Below are positions 7,204 through 12,768 of a stretch of 12,768 bases of DNA, piece after piece; position 1 is the first letter of the stretch, and the number at the start of each line of letters is the position of its first letter. The stretch covers positions 1 to 12,768 of the forward strand of contig JAICIG010000225.1 in NCBI GenBank assembly GCA_025924495.1, in the 5' to 3' direction. Origin of the DNA: Pirellulales bacterium (lineage in GTDB: Bacteria > Planctomycetota > Planctomycetia > Pirellulales > JAICIG01). The position numbers were made by a program, and so were the translations under genes. The notes below the pieces were generated by a model. It had not been told where the DNA came from. It did no database searches and was given only the letters and a program-made list of their open reading frames with translations.

Positions 7204-9372
7204 ATGTCGCAAATGATTCGATTCGTCCTGGCGCTGCACAATCACCAGCCAATTGGCAATTTCACAGGCGTGATGGAGCAGGCCTACCAGGAGAGCTACC
7301 GGCCATTTCTCGACGTGTTCGAGCGCTATCCGACGCTCAAAATCGCTCTGCATACGAGCGGCTCGCTGATGGAATGGCTAGCCGCCGCACACCCTGAGTA
7401 CTTGGACCGATTGGCTGAGTTAGTCGCCGCGGGCAAAGTGGAAATCATCGGCGGCGCCTTCTACGAGCCGATTCTGGCCATGATCCCCCGCCGCGATCGC
7501 ATCGGCCAGATCCGCGCCTACACGAACTGGCTCGAGCAGCGGCTCGACACCAAGGTGCGTGGCATGTGGATTCCTGAGCGAGTCTGGGAGCAATGCTTTA
7601 CCAGCGACCTGGCGACCGCCGGCATTCAATACACCATTCTGGACGACTACCACTTCAAGAACGCCGGGCTAACGCCCTCGCAGCTCGATGGCTACTACGC
7701 CACCGAAGACGACGGTCAGTTGCTGGCCGTGTTCCCGGGCAGCGAGCGGCTGCGATACACGATTCCCTTCGCTGAACCGCAGGAAACGATCGACTACTTG
7801 CGGTTGATCGCCTCACGGCGGCCCGGCGCGGTCGTGGTGTTCGGCGACGACGGCGAGAAGTTCGGCACGTGGCCTGAGACGCACCGCCATGTCTACATCA
7901 ATGGCTGGTTGACGCGGTTCTTCGACTTGTTGGTTGCCAACGAAAGCTGGATTAAGGTCACTACCTTGGGCGAAGCGGTCGACAACGTGCCGCCGGCAGG
8001 CAAGATATATCTGCCCGATAGCAGCTATCGCGAAATGACCGAGTGGTCGCTGCCAGTCGAACAACTCGTCGAATACGAGCGGCTGAAGCACGACCTGGAG
8101 CACGACCCGCGCTGGTCGAGTTTGTCGCAGTTTCTCAAAGGCGGCTTCTGGCGGAACTTCAAGGTGAAGTATCCGGAGGCCGACGAGATGTACACGCGGA
8201 TGCTGATGGTCAGCCAAAAGCTCGACAATGCGCTGAACGCTCACTACGACCGCGAACTGGTCGAGGCGGCGCGCAGCGAACTGTACCGCGGCCAGTGCAA
8301 CTGCAGTTATTGGCACGGCGCCTTCGGCGGCATTTATTTGCCCCACTTACGCAACGCCGTTTATCAACACCTGATCGCGGCCGACAATCTGCTGGACCGC
8401 GCCGCCGATCGCGTTGAACCGTGGGTCGAAGCAACGCCCGGCGATTTCAATCTCGACGCGAGGCAGGAAGTCTTTCTGGCCAACGACAAGCTGGCCGCAT
8501 TGATCTCTCCGCACCAGGGCGGACAGATGTACGAACTCGACGTGCGCAGCATTTGTCACAACTTACTGGCCACGCTCACGCGCCGGCCGGAAGCCTACCA
8601 TCGCAAAGTGCTGGCCGGCGCCTCAGGCGCCAACGGCAACGTCGCCAGCATCCACGACCGCGTCGTCTTCAAACAGCCGGGGCTTGACCAGCGACTGCAA
8701 TACGACGCCGCTCCGCGGAAGAGTCTGATCGATCACTTCTACGACAATGAAACGACCTTGAACGCCGTGGCCGGCGGCCATGCCTTGGAACGCGGCGATT
8801 TCGCCCTCGGCACCTACGAAGCCCGGGTGCGTCGCAATCCACAGCGTATTCAAGTGCAGCTATCGCGGCACGGCAACGTCTTCGGACATCCGCTGAAAAT
8901 CACCAAAGGCGTGACGCTCACGGCAGGCAGCTCGGCCCTCGAAGTCGCTTACTTGCTGGAAGGCTTGCCGCCGGGTCAGCCGTTCCATTTCGCCGTCGAG
9001 TTTAATTTCTCCGGCCTGCCGGGCAATTGCGACGACCGTTACTTCCACGACGGCAATCAGCGCCGTCTCGGCCATCTCGGCCGACAGTTCGATCTGACCG
9101 ACGTCGGCGCCATCGGCCTGGTCGATGAGTGGCTGGGCATCGAGTTGGTCTTGCGCAGTTCGTGCCTGGGCTCGCTCTGGACGTTCCCGGTGGAAACGGT
9201 CAGCCAGTCGGAAGGGGGCTTTGAACTGGTGCATCAGTCGGTCGTCGTCATGCCGCATTGGATCGTGCAAGCCGGCTCCGACGGCCGCTGGAGCGTGACG
9301 ATGAACCTGGCCGTCGACACCTCGCGCGCCGAACGCCGCATGGAAAAGCCAGCCGTCGCCGTAGCCCACTAG
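7204..9372 (+). CDS. GH57 alpha-amylase / 4-alpha-glucanotransferase
   Basis: This 722-residue protein has the layout of the Thermococcus 4-alpha-glucanotransferase and Pyrococcus alpha-amylase group. An N-terminal GH57 barrel carries HNHQPIGNF (12-20), EIIGGAFYEPILAMIPRRDR (80-99), GMWIPERVW (120-128) with nucleophile Glu125, and VVFGDDGEKFGTWP (211-224) with acid/base Asp216. A helical middle domain (about 290-405, DUF1925-like) includes CNCSYWHGAFGGIYLPHL. A beta-rich C-terminal domain (about 415-710, DUF1926-like) follows. No signal peptide is seen, so it should act on intracellular maltodextrin or glycogen, moving or hydrolysing alpha-1,4-linked segments. The ATG at 7204 begins just before conserved sequence; no Shine-Dalgarno is visible and a second ATG lies three codons on. 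A 172-bp gap without a convincing promoter or terminator separates it from the GalT-like gene, so it may still be in the same transcript. Confidence 0.93.
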   Translation: MSQMIRFVLALHNHQPIGNFTGVMEQAYQESYRPFLDVFERYPTLKIALHTSGSLMEWLAAAHPEYLDRLAELVAAGKVEIIGGAFYEPILAMIPRRDRIGQIRAYTNWLEQRLDTKVRGMWIPERVWEQCFTSDLATAGIQYTILDDYHFKNAGLTPSQLDGYYATEDDGQLLAVFPGSERLRYTIPFAEPQETIDYLRLIASRRPGAVVVFGDDGEKFGTWPETHRHVYINGWLTRFFDLLVANESWIKVTTLGEAVDNVPPAGKIYLPDSSYREMTEWSLPVEQLVEYERLKHDLEHDPRWSSLSQFLKGGFWRNFKVKYPEADEMYTRMLMVSQKLDNALNAHYDRELVEAARSELYRGQCNCSYWHGAFGGIYLPHLRNAVYQHLIAADNLLDRAADRVEPWVEATPGDFNLDARQEVFLANDKLAALISPHQGGQMYELDVRSICHNLLATLTRRPEAYHRKVLAGASGANGNVASIHDRVVFKQPGLDQRLQYDAAPRKSLIDHFYDNETTLNAVAGGHALERGDFALGTYEARVRRNPQRIQVQLSRHGNVFGHPLKITKGVTLTAGSSALEVAYLLEGLPPGQPFHFAVEFNFSGLPGNCDDRYFHDGNQRRLGHLGRQFDLTDVGAIGLVDEWLGIELVLRSSCLGSLWTFPVETVSQSEGGFELVHQSVVVMPHWIVQAGSDGRWSVTMNLAVDTSRAERRMEKPAVAVAH

Positions 9373-9390
9373 GCTACATAGAACCCAGGG

Positions 9391-9544
9391 AGTTGAACCA
9401 CAGAGGCACGGAGATCACAGAGAAGACAGAAGAGATAAGAACAGGCCTCCGGCAGTGGAACATGACCTCGCCAGGCGCCGCTTGCTGTCTTTTTTCCTCT
9501 CTGTGAACTCCGCGTCTCTGTGGTTTTCACCTCTGCAGTTCAAC
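9391..9544. repeat. Inverted-repeat element with 27-nt ends (MITE-like)
   Basis: The left end (9396-9422, beginning AACCACAGAGGCACGGAG) matches the complement of the right end (9499-9525) at 24 of 27 positions. Inner AAGACAG (9423-9429) and CTGTCTT (9485-9491) extend the pairing, and outer GTTGAAC (9392-9398) and GTTCAAC (9538-9544) also complement each other. The core has no gene. CCACAGAG-type repeats of this sort are, from memory, dispersed in several bacterial phyla including planctomycetes. It fills the 174-bp gap between the convergent GH57 gene and the DUF2063 gene, where its RNA would fold into a long stem on either strand. Confidence 0.78.
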
Positions 9545-9546
9545 GA

Positions 9547-10440
9547 TCAGTCGTCGATCTTCACTGCAAGAAAGAACCCTGCGGCCGTCCATTCGCGGAA
9601 CCAGCTTTGCAAATCGGCCGCGAAGTCGTCGAGACCGTCTGCCGCTGCTTGAGCCGCTCGCTCGATTGTGCAGCCAATCGTGTCGCCAACCACAATCGCA
9701 TTCAGCAACTCGAACTGTGGCCGCGAGAGCGGATGCCGCCGCACAATGAACTCTCGGCGCGAGAGAGCGAGAAACGTTTCGGCCGGTTTCGGAAGCTCCG
9801 GCTCCGCATCTTCGCGCAGCGCCGTGTAATAGTCGTTGATTGGAAAGCGTAGCGAAAGCAATCGCAGGCAAGGCGCCGCAATCAGTCTCGCCGCGGGCCA
9901 CTCTTCGGGAGCGACCGCCCGCAAGTCGTCGGCGGATACGAGCGATTGGCCCTCGACGCCCGGACCGTCGAATACTTCGCCTACGGCCCATTCCAGCCCG
10001 GCTAATTCGATCAAGAGATCGGGCCAAGTTTCGGTCGGCTGACCCTGCTCGTCGCGATCGGGACGGGTGTCTTCGAGGTATTGCGGGAATTCGGCGCCCA
10101 GCCTGTCCAGCGTGTAGCTGCGCGAAGGATATTCCTGCAGATAACCCAAGGCCAATTCGTCGAACGCTTCTTCGCCGATCGTTTTGGCGACACAGGGAAA
10201 TACCGACCGCAGGCATTCCAGCAGCCGCGCAAAGTAGGCTCGGCCGTAAATGGCCAGCCGCTCTTCGCCGGTCAACTGCCGCGAGGGAGCAATGACTCGT
10301 TCGATCTGATCCGCAGCAATTTCGAGATGTTGCCGCGCTTCGGGCGCAGCCGCGCCGCGCAGGACGCCATCGGGATGCATAATCACCGCTTGCATCCAGC
10401 GCTGTATGCGCTCAAGCGAGTCCGGTTTTTCCGGCATCAT
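9547..10440 (-). CDS. bufC: DUF2063 protein, MNIO partner (BufC-like)
   Basis: This 297-residue soluble protein has an N-terminal DUF2063 region (about 8-115): [12 protein letters not shown], then [22 protein letters not shown] and [25 protein letters not shown], all typical of the family. The C-terminal part (about 140-297) has hydrophobic and helical segments ending in [17 protein letters not shown]. In MNIO systems this family forms a complex with the DUF692 enzyme and helps it recognise the precursor. Its ATG at 10440 overlaps the MNIO stop in an ATGA arrangement, indicating translational coupling. A second ATG directly follows (10437) and sits at a better distance from the AGGTG upstream, so the true start may be one codon later. 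It is the last gene of the operon; no DoxX-family gene follows. Confidence 0.88.
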   Translation of the reverse strand: MMPEKPDSLERIQRWMQAVIMHPDGVLRGAAAPEARQHLEIAADQIERVIAPSRQLTGEERLAIYGRAYFARLLECLRSVFPCVAKTIGEEAFDELALGYLQEYPSRSYTLDRLGAEFPQYLEDTRPDRDEQGQPTETWPDLLIELAGLEWAVGEVFDGPGVEGQSLVSADDLRAVAPEEWPAARLIAAPCLRLLSLRFPINDYYTALREDAEPELPKPAETFLALSRREFIVRRHPLSRPQFELLNAIVVGDTIGCTIERAAQAAADGLDDFAADLQSWFREWTAAGFFLAVKIDD

Positions 10441-11381
10441 TGCACCTCGCGTCCGACCAGGTGCAGCGGATGGGGAACGGTCCCGATCTCAGCGGTATGT
10501 TCATCGCTGACGGCCGCCGCAAGCGGCCGCCGCTCGGGCAACGTTATGCTCGCCTCCGGCGACATGTATTGCCGGGCCTTCAACACTTCGGCATGCACCA
10601 CGGGAAAATCCGGAATGCGAGCGTCCCATTCTAACAGCGTCGATATGCCGCCGGTCAGCGCGTGCGCGCGGCGATAAAGCTGCCAGACAGCATCAATCAC
10701 GTGGTTGTCGTGCGTGTCGATCAGGTGCGTCTGGCAATCGGTATGTCCGGCGAGATGGCATTGCACAACCCGCTCGTGCGGCACGCCCTCAATGTATTCC
10801 AGCGGATCGAAATCGTGGTTGACGCTGGAAACGTAGACATTGTTCACATCGAGCAGCAAGCCGCAGTCGGCCGCCTCAGCCATACGTGAAAGAAATTCCC
10901 ATTCGCTCATCGTGGAACTGGCGAAGGTCACGTAGCTGCTCGGGTTCTCCAGGACCAGCGGCCGCTCCAGGTAATCCTGCACGGTGCGAATCCGCTGGAT
11001 GACGTGCGCGAGCGTTTCCTCATTGAGAGGCACGGGCAGCAAGTCATGAGCGTTCAGACCAAGCACGCCGGTCCAACAGAGATGGTCGGAAACCCACCGC
11101 GGCTTGATCTCGTCGGCCAGCCGCTTCAGCCGCGCAAGATAGTCGAAGTTCAAAGGATCGGTGCTGCCGATCGATAGCGACACGCCGTGCATCACGATCG
11201 AATAACGCTCGGCGATCTCGTCCAGCACGTAGCGCGGCCGCCCGCGCGAGTCCATGAAGTTCTCCGAGATAATCTCGAACCAGTCGACCTCGGGCTGGTG
11301 TTCGAGAATATGCGAGAAGTGGACCGTGCGCAGCCCGACGCCCAGCCCCAAATTTGCATGTCCCAAGCGAGCGGCGGTCAT
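10437..11381 (-). CDS. bufB: MNIO-family (DUF692) peptide-modifying iron oxygenase
   Basis: This enzyme should use a multinuclear iron site and oxygen to modify cysteines of the precursor encoded just upstream; relatives are MbnB, TglH and BufB. From this start it has 314 residues of TIM-barrel type. GLGVGLR (12-18) opens the domain. Likely metal ligands or active-site residues are His65 (MHGVS), Asp99-His100 (VSDHLCW), Glu145-Asn146 (LENPSS), Asp178 and Asn180/181 (LLLDVNNVY), His209 and His213 (CHLAGH), Asp222 and His224 (IDTHDNH) and Glu251 (LLEWD). The frame is open for another 25 codons, but that start lies inside a palindromic repeat and yields the spurious MLKHNL; GGAG 6 nt before the ATG at 11381 decides the start. 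The C-terminal 40 residues are less conserved. It is in an operon with the precursor (137-bp gap) and the DUF2063 gene (4-nt overlap). Confidence 0.92.
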   Translation of the reverse strand: MTAARLGHANLGLGVGLRTVHFSHILEHQPEVDWFEIISENFMDSRGRPRYVLDEIAERYSIVMHGVSLSIGSTDPLNFDYLARLKRLADEIKPRWVSDHLCWTGVLGLNAHDLLPVPLNEETLAHVIQRIRTVQDYLERPLVLENPSSYVTFASSTMSEWEFLSRMAEAADCGLLLDVNNVYVSSVNHDFDPLEYIEGVPHERVVQCHLAGHTDCQTHLIDTHDNHVIDAVWQLYRRAHALTGGISTLLEWDARIPDFPVVHAEVLKARQYMSPEASITLPERRPLAAAVSDEHTAEIGTVPHPLHLVGREVQ

Positions 11382-11436
11382 CAGCGGCTCCAAAGCCGTC
11401 GAAAGCAGAAGTGCGCGCGGCCTGCCACCCGTAGCC

Positions 11437-11459
11437 CGTAGGTTATGCTTCAGCATAAC
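11437..11459 (+). repeat. Dispersed palindromic repeat, copy 3 (forward)
   Basis: CGTAGG is followed by the core GTTATGCT-TC-AGCATAAC (11442-11459), an 8-bp stem with a 2-nt loop. The arm 11437-11458 pairs with 11476-11497 of copy 4 (one mismatch in 22), so the two form either two small hairpins or one large one with a 17-nt loop. It lies between the precursor and MNIO genes and produces a false upstream start for the latter. Confidence 0.88.
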
Positions 11460-11475
11460 TTGAAGAAGATGTCCA

Positions 11476-11497
11476 TTATGCTAAAGCATAACCTACG
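11476..11497 (-). repeat. Dispersed palindromic repeat, copy 4 (reverse)
   Basis: The core TTATGCT-AA-AGCATAA (11476-11491) is followed by CCTACG, the complement of the flank of copy 3. It is 20 bp downstream of the precursor stop on the minus strand. No T-run follows the combined hairpin, so it is not a standard terminator. Confidence 0.88.
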
Positions 11498-11517
11498 CAG
11501 GCCGCGAGCACGCGATC

Positions 11518-11964
11518 TCAGGACTTCTTTTCCTTGGGCGCGGGTCCGACCTTCTTGCCTTCTTTCTTCATTAGTTCTTCGAACCGCTTGCGGGTCTTTT
11601 CCCACGTCTTGCCGCTGTGCAAGGGCACCGAGCACGAGCCCATGCCTTTGCATTCGTTCTCGCCAGGATGAGCTCCGCAACCGCCTTGGCCTCGGCAAGC
11701 GTTCTCGCCGCCGCAGGTGTGCGCTTTGGCCGTGGCGCACGTTCCCTGGCCGGCGCAATCATTTTTCTTGTCGGCGCCTTTGCCTTTGCAAGTGTTCAGG
11801 CCGCGGCAGACATGCGGATCGCTCAACAGCGGGTTCTTCTTTTTGTCGTCTTTCTTGTCCTTCTCGTCGGCGGCTTGTGCGGCGCCGGCGCCGGCCAGCA
11901 TGCCGCCCAGCGCCGCCAGCGAAAGGCGTTGGAAATCGCGTCGGCTGAGTTCCGAATGGTCCAT
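11518..11964 (-). CDS. Tat-exported Cys-rich MNIO substrate (bufferin-like RiPP precursor)
   Basis: This is a 148-residue precursor. The N-terminus has a twin-arginine signal, S7-R-R-D-F-Q-R13, a hydrophobic stretch LSLAALGGMLAGAGA and a likely cleavage site AQA|AD after residue 31. A charged linker EKDKKDDKKK follows. The core (53-111) has nine cysteines in five units of C-x-G-x-[GN]-x-C: CRGLNTC, CAGQGTC, CGGENAC, CRGQGGC (sharing Cys90 with the one before) and CKGMGSC. The tail (about 117-148) is Lys-rich. Shine-Dalgarno AGGAG (11972-11976) 7 nt before this ATG chooses it over an upstream in-frame ATG at 12027. It is first in the operon with the MNIO and DUF2063 genes. By analogy with bufferins it would have cysteines converted to thiooxazole-type groups and bind copper or another metal outside the cytoplasm; metal and modification are inferred. 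Confidence 0.87.
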   Translation of the reverse strand: MDHSELSRRDFQRLSLAALGGMLAGAGAAQAADEKDKKDDKKKNPLLSDPHVCRGLNTCKGKGADKKNDCAGQGTCATAKAHTCGGENACRGQGGCGAHPGENECKGMGSCSVPLHSGKTWEKTRKRFEELMKKEGKKVGPAPKEKKS

Positions 11965-12166
11965 GGTTGTGCTCCTGGGAAGATCTGCTGAATCAATGCG
12001 GCCGTACGACCAGCCTCGCGCCGTCATGATACCCGCTCGAAACCGGCCTTGCTTGAAAAACTCGGCCGAATAAAGAACTCGCTGGCGAACTTAACTGCCA
12101 TCGCCGCCAGGATTACCGCTCAAAGCGGAGCGACGCGGAAGAAAACCGCGTCGGCGGGGAAAAGCC

Positions 12167-12211
12167 AAAAAAAAGGTCATGGCAATTCGATCCGTCGATC
12201 TGCCATGACCT
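12167..12211 (-). terminator. Rho-independent terminator (minus strand)
   Basis: Read on the minus strand, AGGTCATGGCA and TGCCATGACCT (12201-12211 and 12174-12184) form a perfect 11-bp stem followed directly by eight Ts (12174-12167). The 16-nt loop contains a further GATC/GATC pairing. The run of As precedes the stem on the plus strand, so it acts on minus-strand transcription only. Confidence 0.85.
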
Positions 12212-12273
12212 CTATCCTGAAACGAGACGACGTCTAGTCTCGTCCTTCCCGGCAAGCTGATACCGTTGGTATC
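12167..12273 (-). ncRNA. Possible small RNA ending at the terminator
   Basis: Between two minus-strand terminators there is about 125 bp without a gene but with three hairpins in a row: GATACC/GGTATC with a 3-nt loop (12259-12273), ACGAGAC/GTCTCGT (12222-12228 with 12237-12243), and the 11-bp terminator stem with its T-run. A second terminator is unneeded for the upstream gene, which has its own, so an independent short transcript is plausible. No promoter could be identified and no known RNA family was recognised. The alternative is a tandem back-up terminator. The 5' end is arbitrary. Confidence 0.3.
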
Positions 12274-12336
12274 GGCGCCGCGCCCTGCGCCGCTTCAGCC
12301 GATTTTGCACGGCCCGCCGACAGTAGGCTCGCGCGC

Positions 12337-12377
12337 AAAAAAACACGGCCGACCTCCGTTTGGAAGCCGACCGTGTT
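12337..12377 (-). terminator. Rho-independent terminator of the right-edge gene
   Basis: On the minus strand a 16-bp stem (12377-12362 with 12357-12342, a few G-U pairs) closes on an AAAC loop and runs straight into a T-tract (12343-12337). It lies 84 nt past the stop of the Cys/Gly/Met-rich gene and is a textbook terminator. Confidence 0.88.
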
Positions 12378-12461
12378 GCTTTCTCGTCGCGGCCAGCCTC
12401 ACTCCCCAGAGAGACTCGCCGGCGACAACTTCAAGCGTGCGCTGTAGGTAAGCAGGGCCGT

Positions 12462-12768
12462 CTAGGTCGAGCTGTTGGATACCCCTTCAGGCATCGGCTG
12501 ATCAATTGTTTCGGGGGCCGGAACCGGAGCGTCCGGCGCGGGGCCGACCGGCTGGCTATTGTCGTAAGCGCCAGGAGCCATGCCGTCTTGGTAGCCATAG
12601 CCCATGGTCGATCCATCACCCATGCCGTAGCCGTCGCCGCAGCAGCCGGCGGTCATGCCGCCCATTCCACAACCCATGCCGCAGGCGCGGCGGCGGCGAT
12701 GGCACAGATGTCGGCGGCCGCAAGGCGCCGGCGTGCCGCAGCTCGGGGCCTCACAAGGGCCTGCACCG
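12462..12768 (-). CDS. C-terminal part of a Cys/Gly/Met-rich protein (cut by window edge)
   Basis: The frame is open from the right edge to the stop at 12462, showing 101 residues. An internal ATG at 12677 gives a shorter ORF, but upstream codons continue the same Cys/Pro/Gly-rich composition without a stop, so the gene most likely begins beyond the window. In order, the visible part has a Cys/Pro segment (CEAPSCGTPAPC), an Arg/His/Cys patch (CGRRHLCHRRRRACG), a Gly/Met/Cys stretch (GMGCGMGGMTAGCCGDGYGMGDG) and an acidic, Pro-rich tail (PAPDAPVPAPETIDQPMPEG). Such low-complexity, probably exported Cys/Gly-rich proteins are common in planctomycetes. No enzymatic domain is visible. Cys, His and Met clusters could bind metal, but that is speculation. 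A strong terminator follows the gene, so it is not in the RiPP operon. Confidence 0.65.
   Translation of the reverse strand, partial: GAGPCEAPSCGTPAPCGRRHLCHRRRRACGMGCGMGGMTAGCCGDGYGMGDGSTMGYGYQDGMAPGAYDNSQPVGPAPDAPVPAPETIDQPMPEGVSNSST

Larger units (their letters stand above)
11965..12461. other. Hairpin-rich intergenic region upstream of the RiPP operon
   Basis: This 497-bp stretch has no convincing gene; the plus-strand frame at 12049-12237 is Lys/Arg-rich, overlaps several hairpins and is rejected. It should contain the minus-strand promoter of the RiPP operon; the only hint is a TATCAT-like -10 (12026-12031), 62 nt before the start, with no good -35. Simple hairpins occur at 12116-12128 (CCGCT-caa-AGCGG) and 12131-12153 (CGACGCGG/CCGCGTCG, perfect 8-bp stem, 7-nt loop). 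Two minus-strand terminators and a possible small RNA are listed separately. Confidence 0.5.

Noticed and set aside
10081..10677. 198-codon plus-strand frame across the DUF2063/MNIO junction
   Set aside because: It is antisense to two genes with conserved domains and overlapping stop and start; nothing recognisable in its translation.
11437..11497. CRISPR-like repeats
   Set aside because: Only two copies here and two more far away, facing each other, with no regular spacers and no cas genes.
12049..12237. 62-codon basic plus-strand frame
   Set aside because: It runs through several hairpins and a terminator stem, lacks a ribosome binding site and shows no domain.

Overview
The window looks like chromosomal DNA from a GC-rich planctomycete, probably Pirellulales-like. 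This is inferred from the mix of gene families, weak or absent Shine-Dalgarno sites before several genes, a Cys/Gly/Met-rich protein at the right edge, and dispersed palindromic repeats between genes. No rRNA or tRNA gene, CRISPR array, transposase or phage gene was seen.

Layout. (1) Positions 81-1292 hold a membrane protein of the TVP38/TMEM64 (VTT) family on the plus strand and a convergent PilZ-domain protein on the minus strand. (2) Positions 1814-9372 are a plus-strand polyglucan block: glycogen synthase (glgA), a 732-residue GH57 glycosidase with a C-terminal beta-rich region, a GalT-family nucleotidylyltransferase, and a second GH57 protein of the alpha-amylase/4-alpha-glucanotransferase type. 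GlgA would build alpha-1,4-glucan from ADP-glucose, the GH57 enzymes would trim or rearrange it, and the GalT-like enzyme would move nucleotidyl groups between sugar phosphates. (3) Positions 9547-11964 are a minus-strand operon: a Tat-exported precursor with five C-x-G-x-[GN]-x-C units, an MNIO (DUF692) enzyme, and a DUF2063 partner whose start overlaps the MNIO stop. This is the architecture of bufferin-type (copper-binding, Cys-modified) RiPP systems and is the most interesting part of the window. (4) Positions 11965-12461 are a hairpin-rich gap with two strong minus-strand Rho-independent terminators and a possible small RNA. (5) From 12462 to the right edge lies the C-terminal part of a Cys/Gly/Met-rich protein.

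The gaps carry three kinds of repeat. One is a 16-18 bp palindrome (core TTATGCT-NN-AGCATAA) present four times as two inward-facing pairs. The second is a 108-bp multi-hairpin element bounded by TTGGGTGCC/GGCACCCAA. The third is a roughly 130-bp inverted-repeat element with 27-nt ends, lying between the convergent GH57 gene and RiPP operon. The palindrome creates false ORF starts reading MLKHNL, which affects the start call of the MNIO gene.
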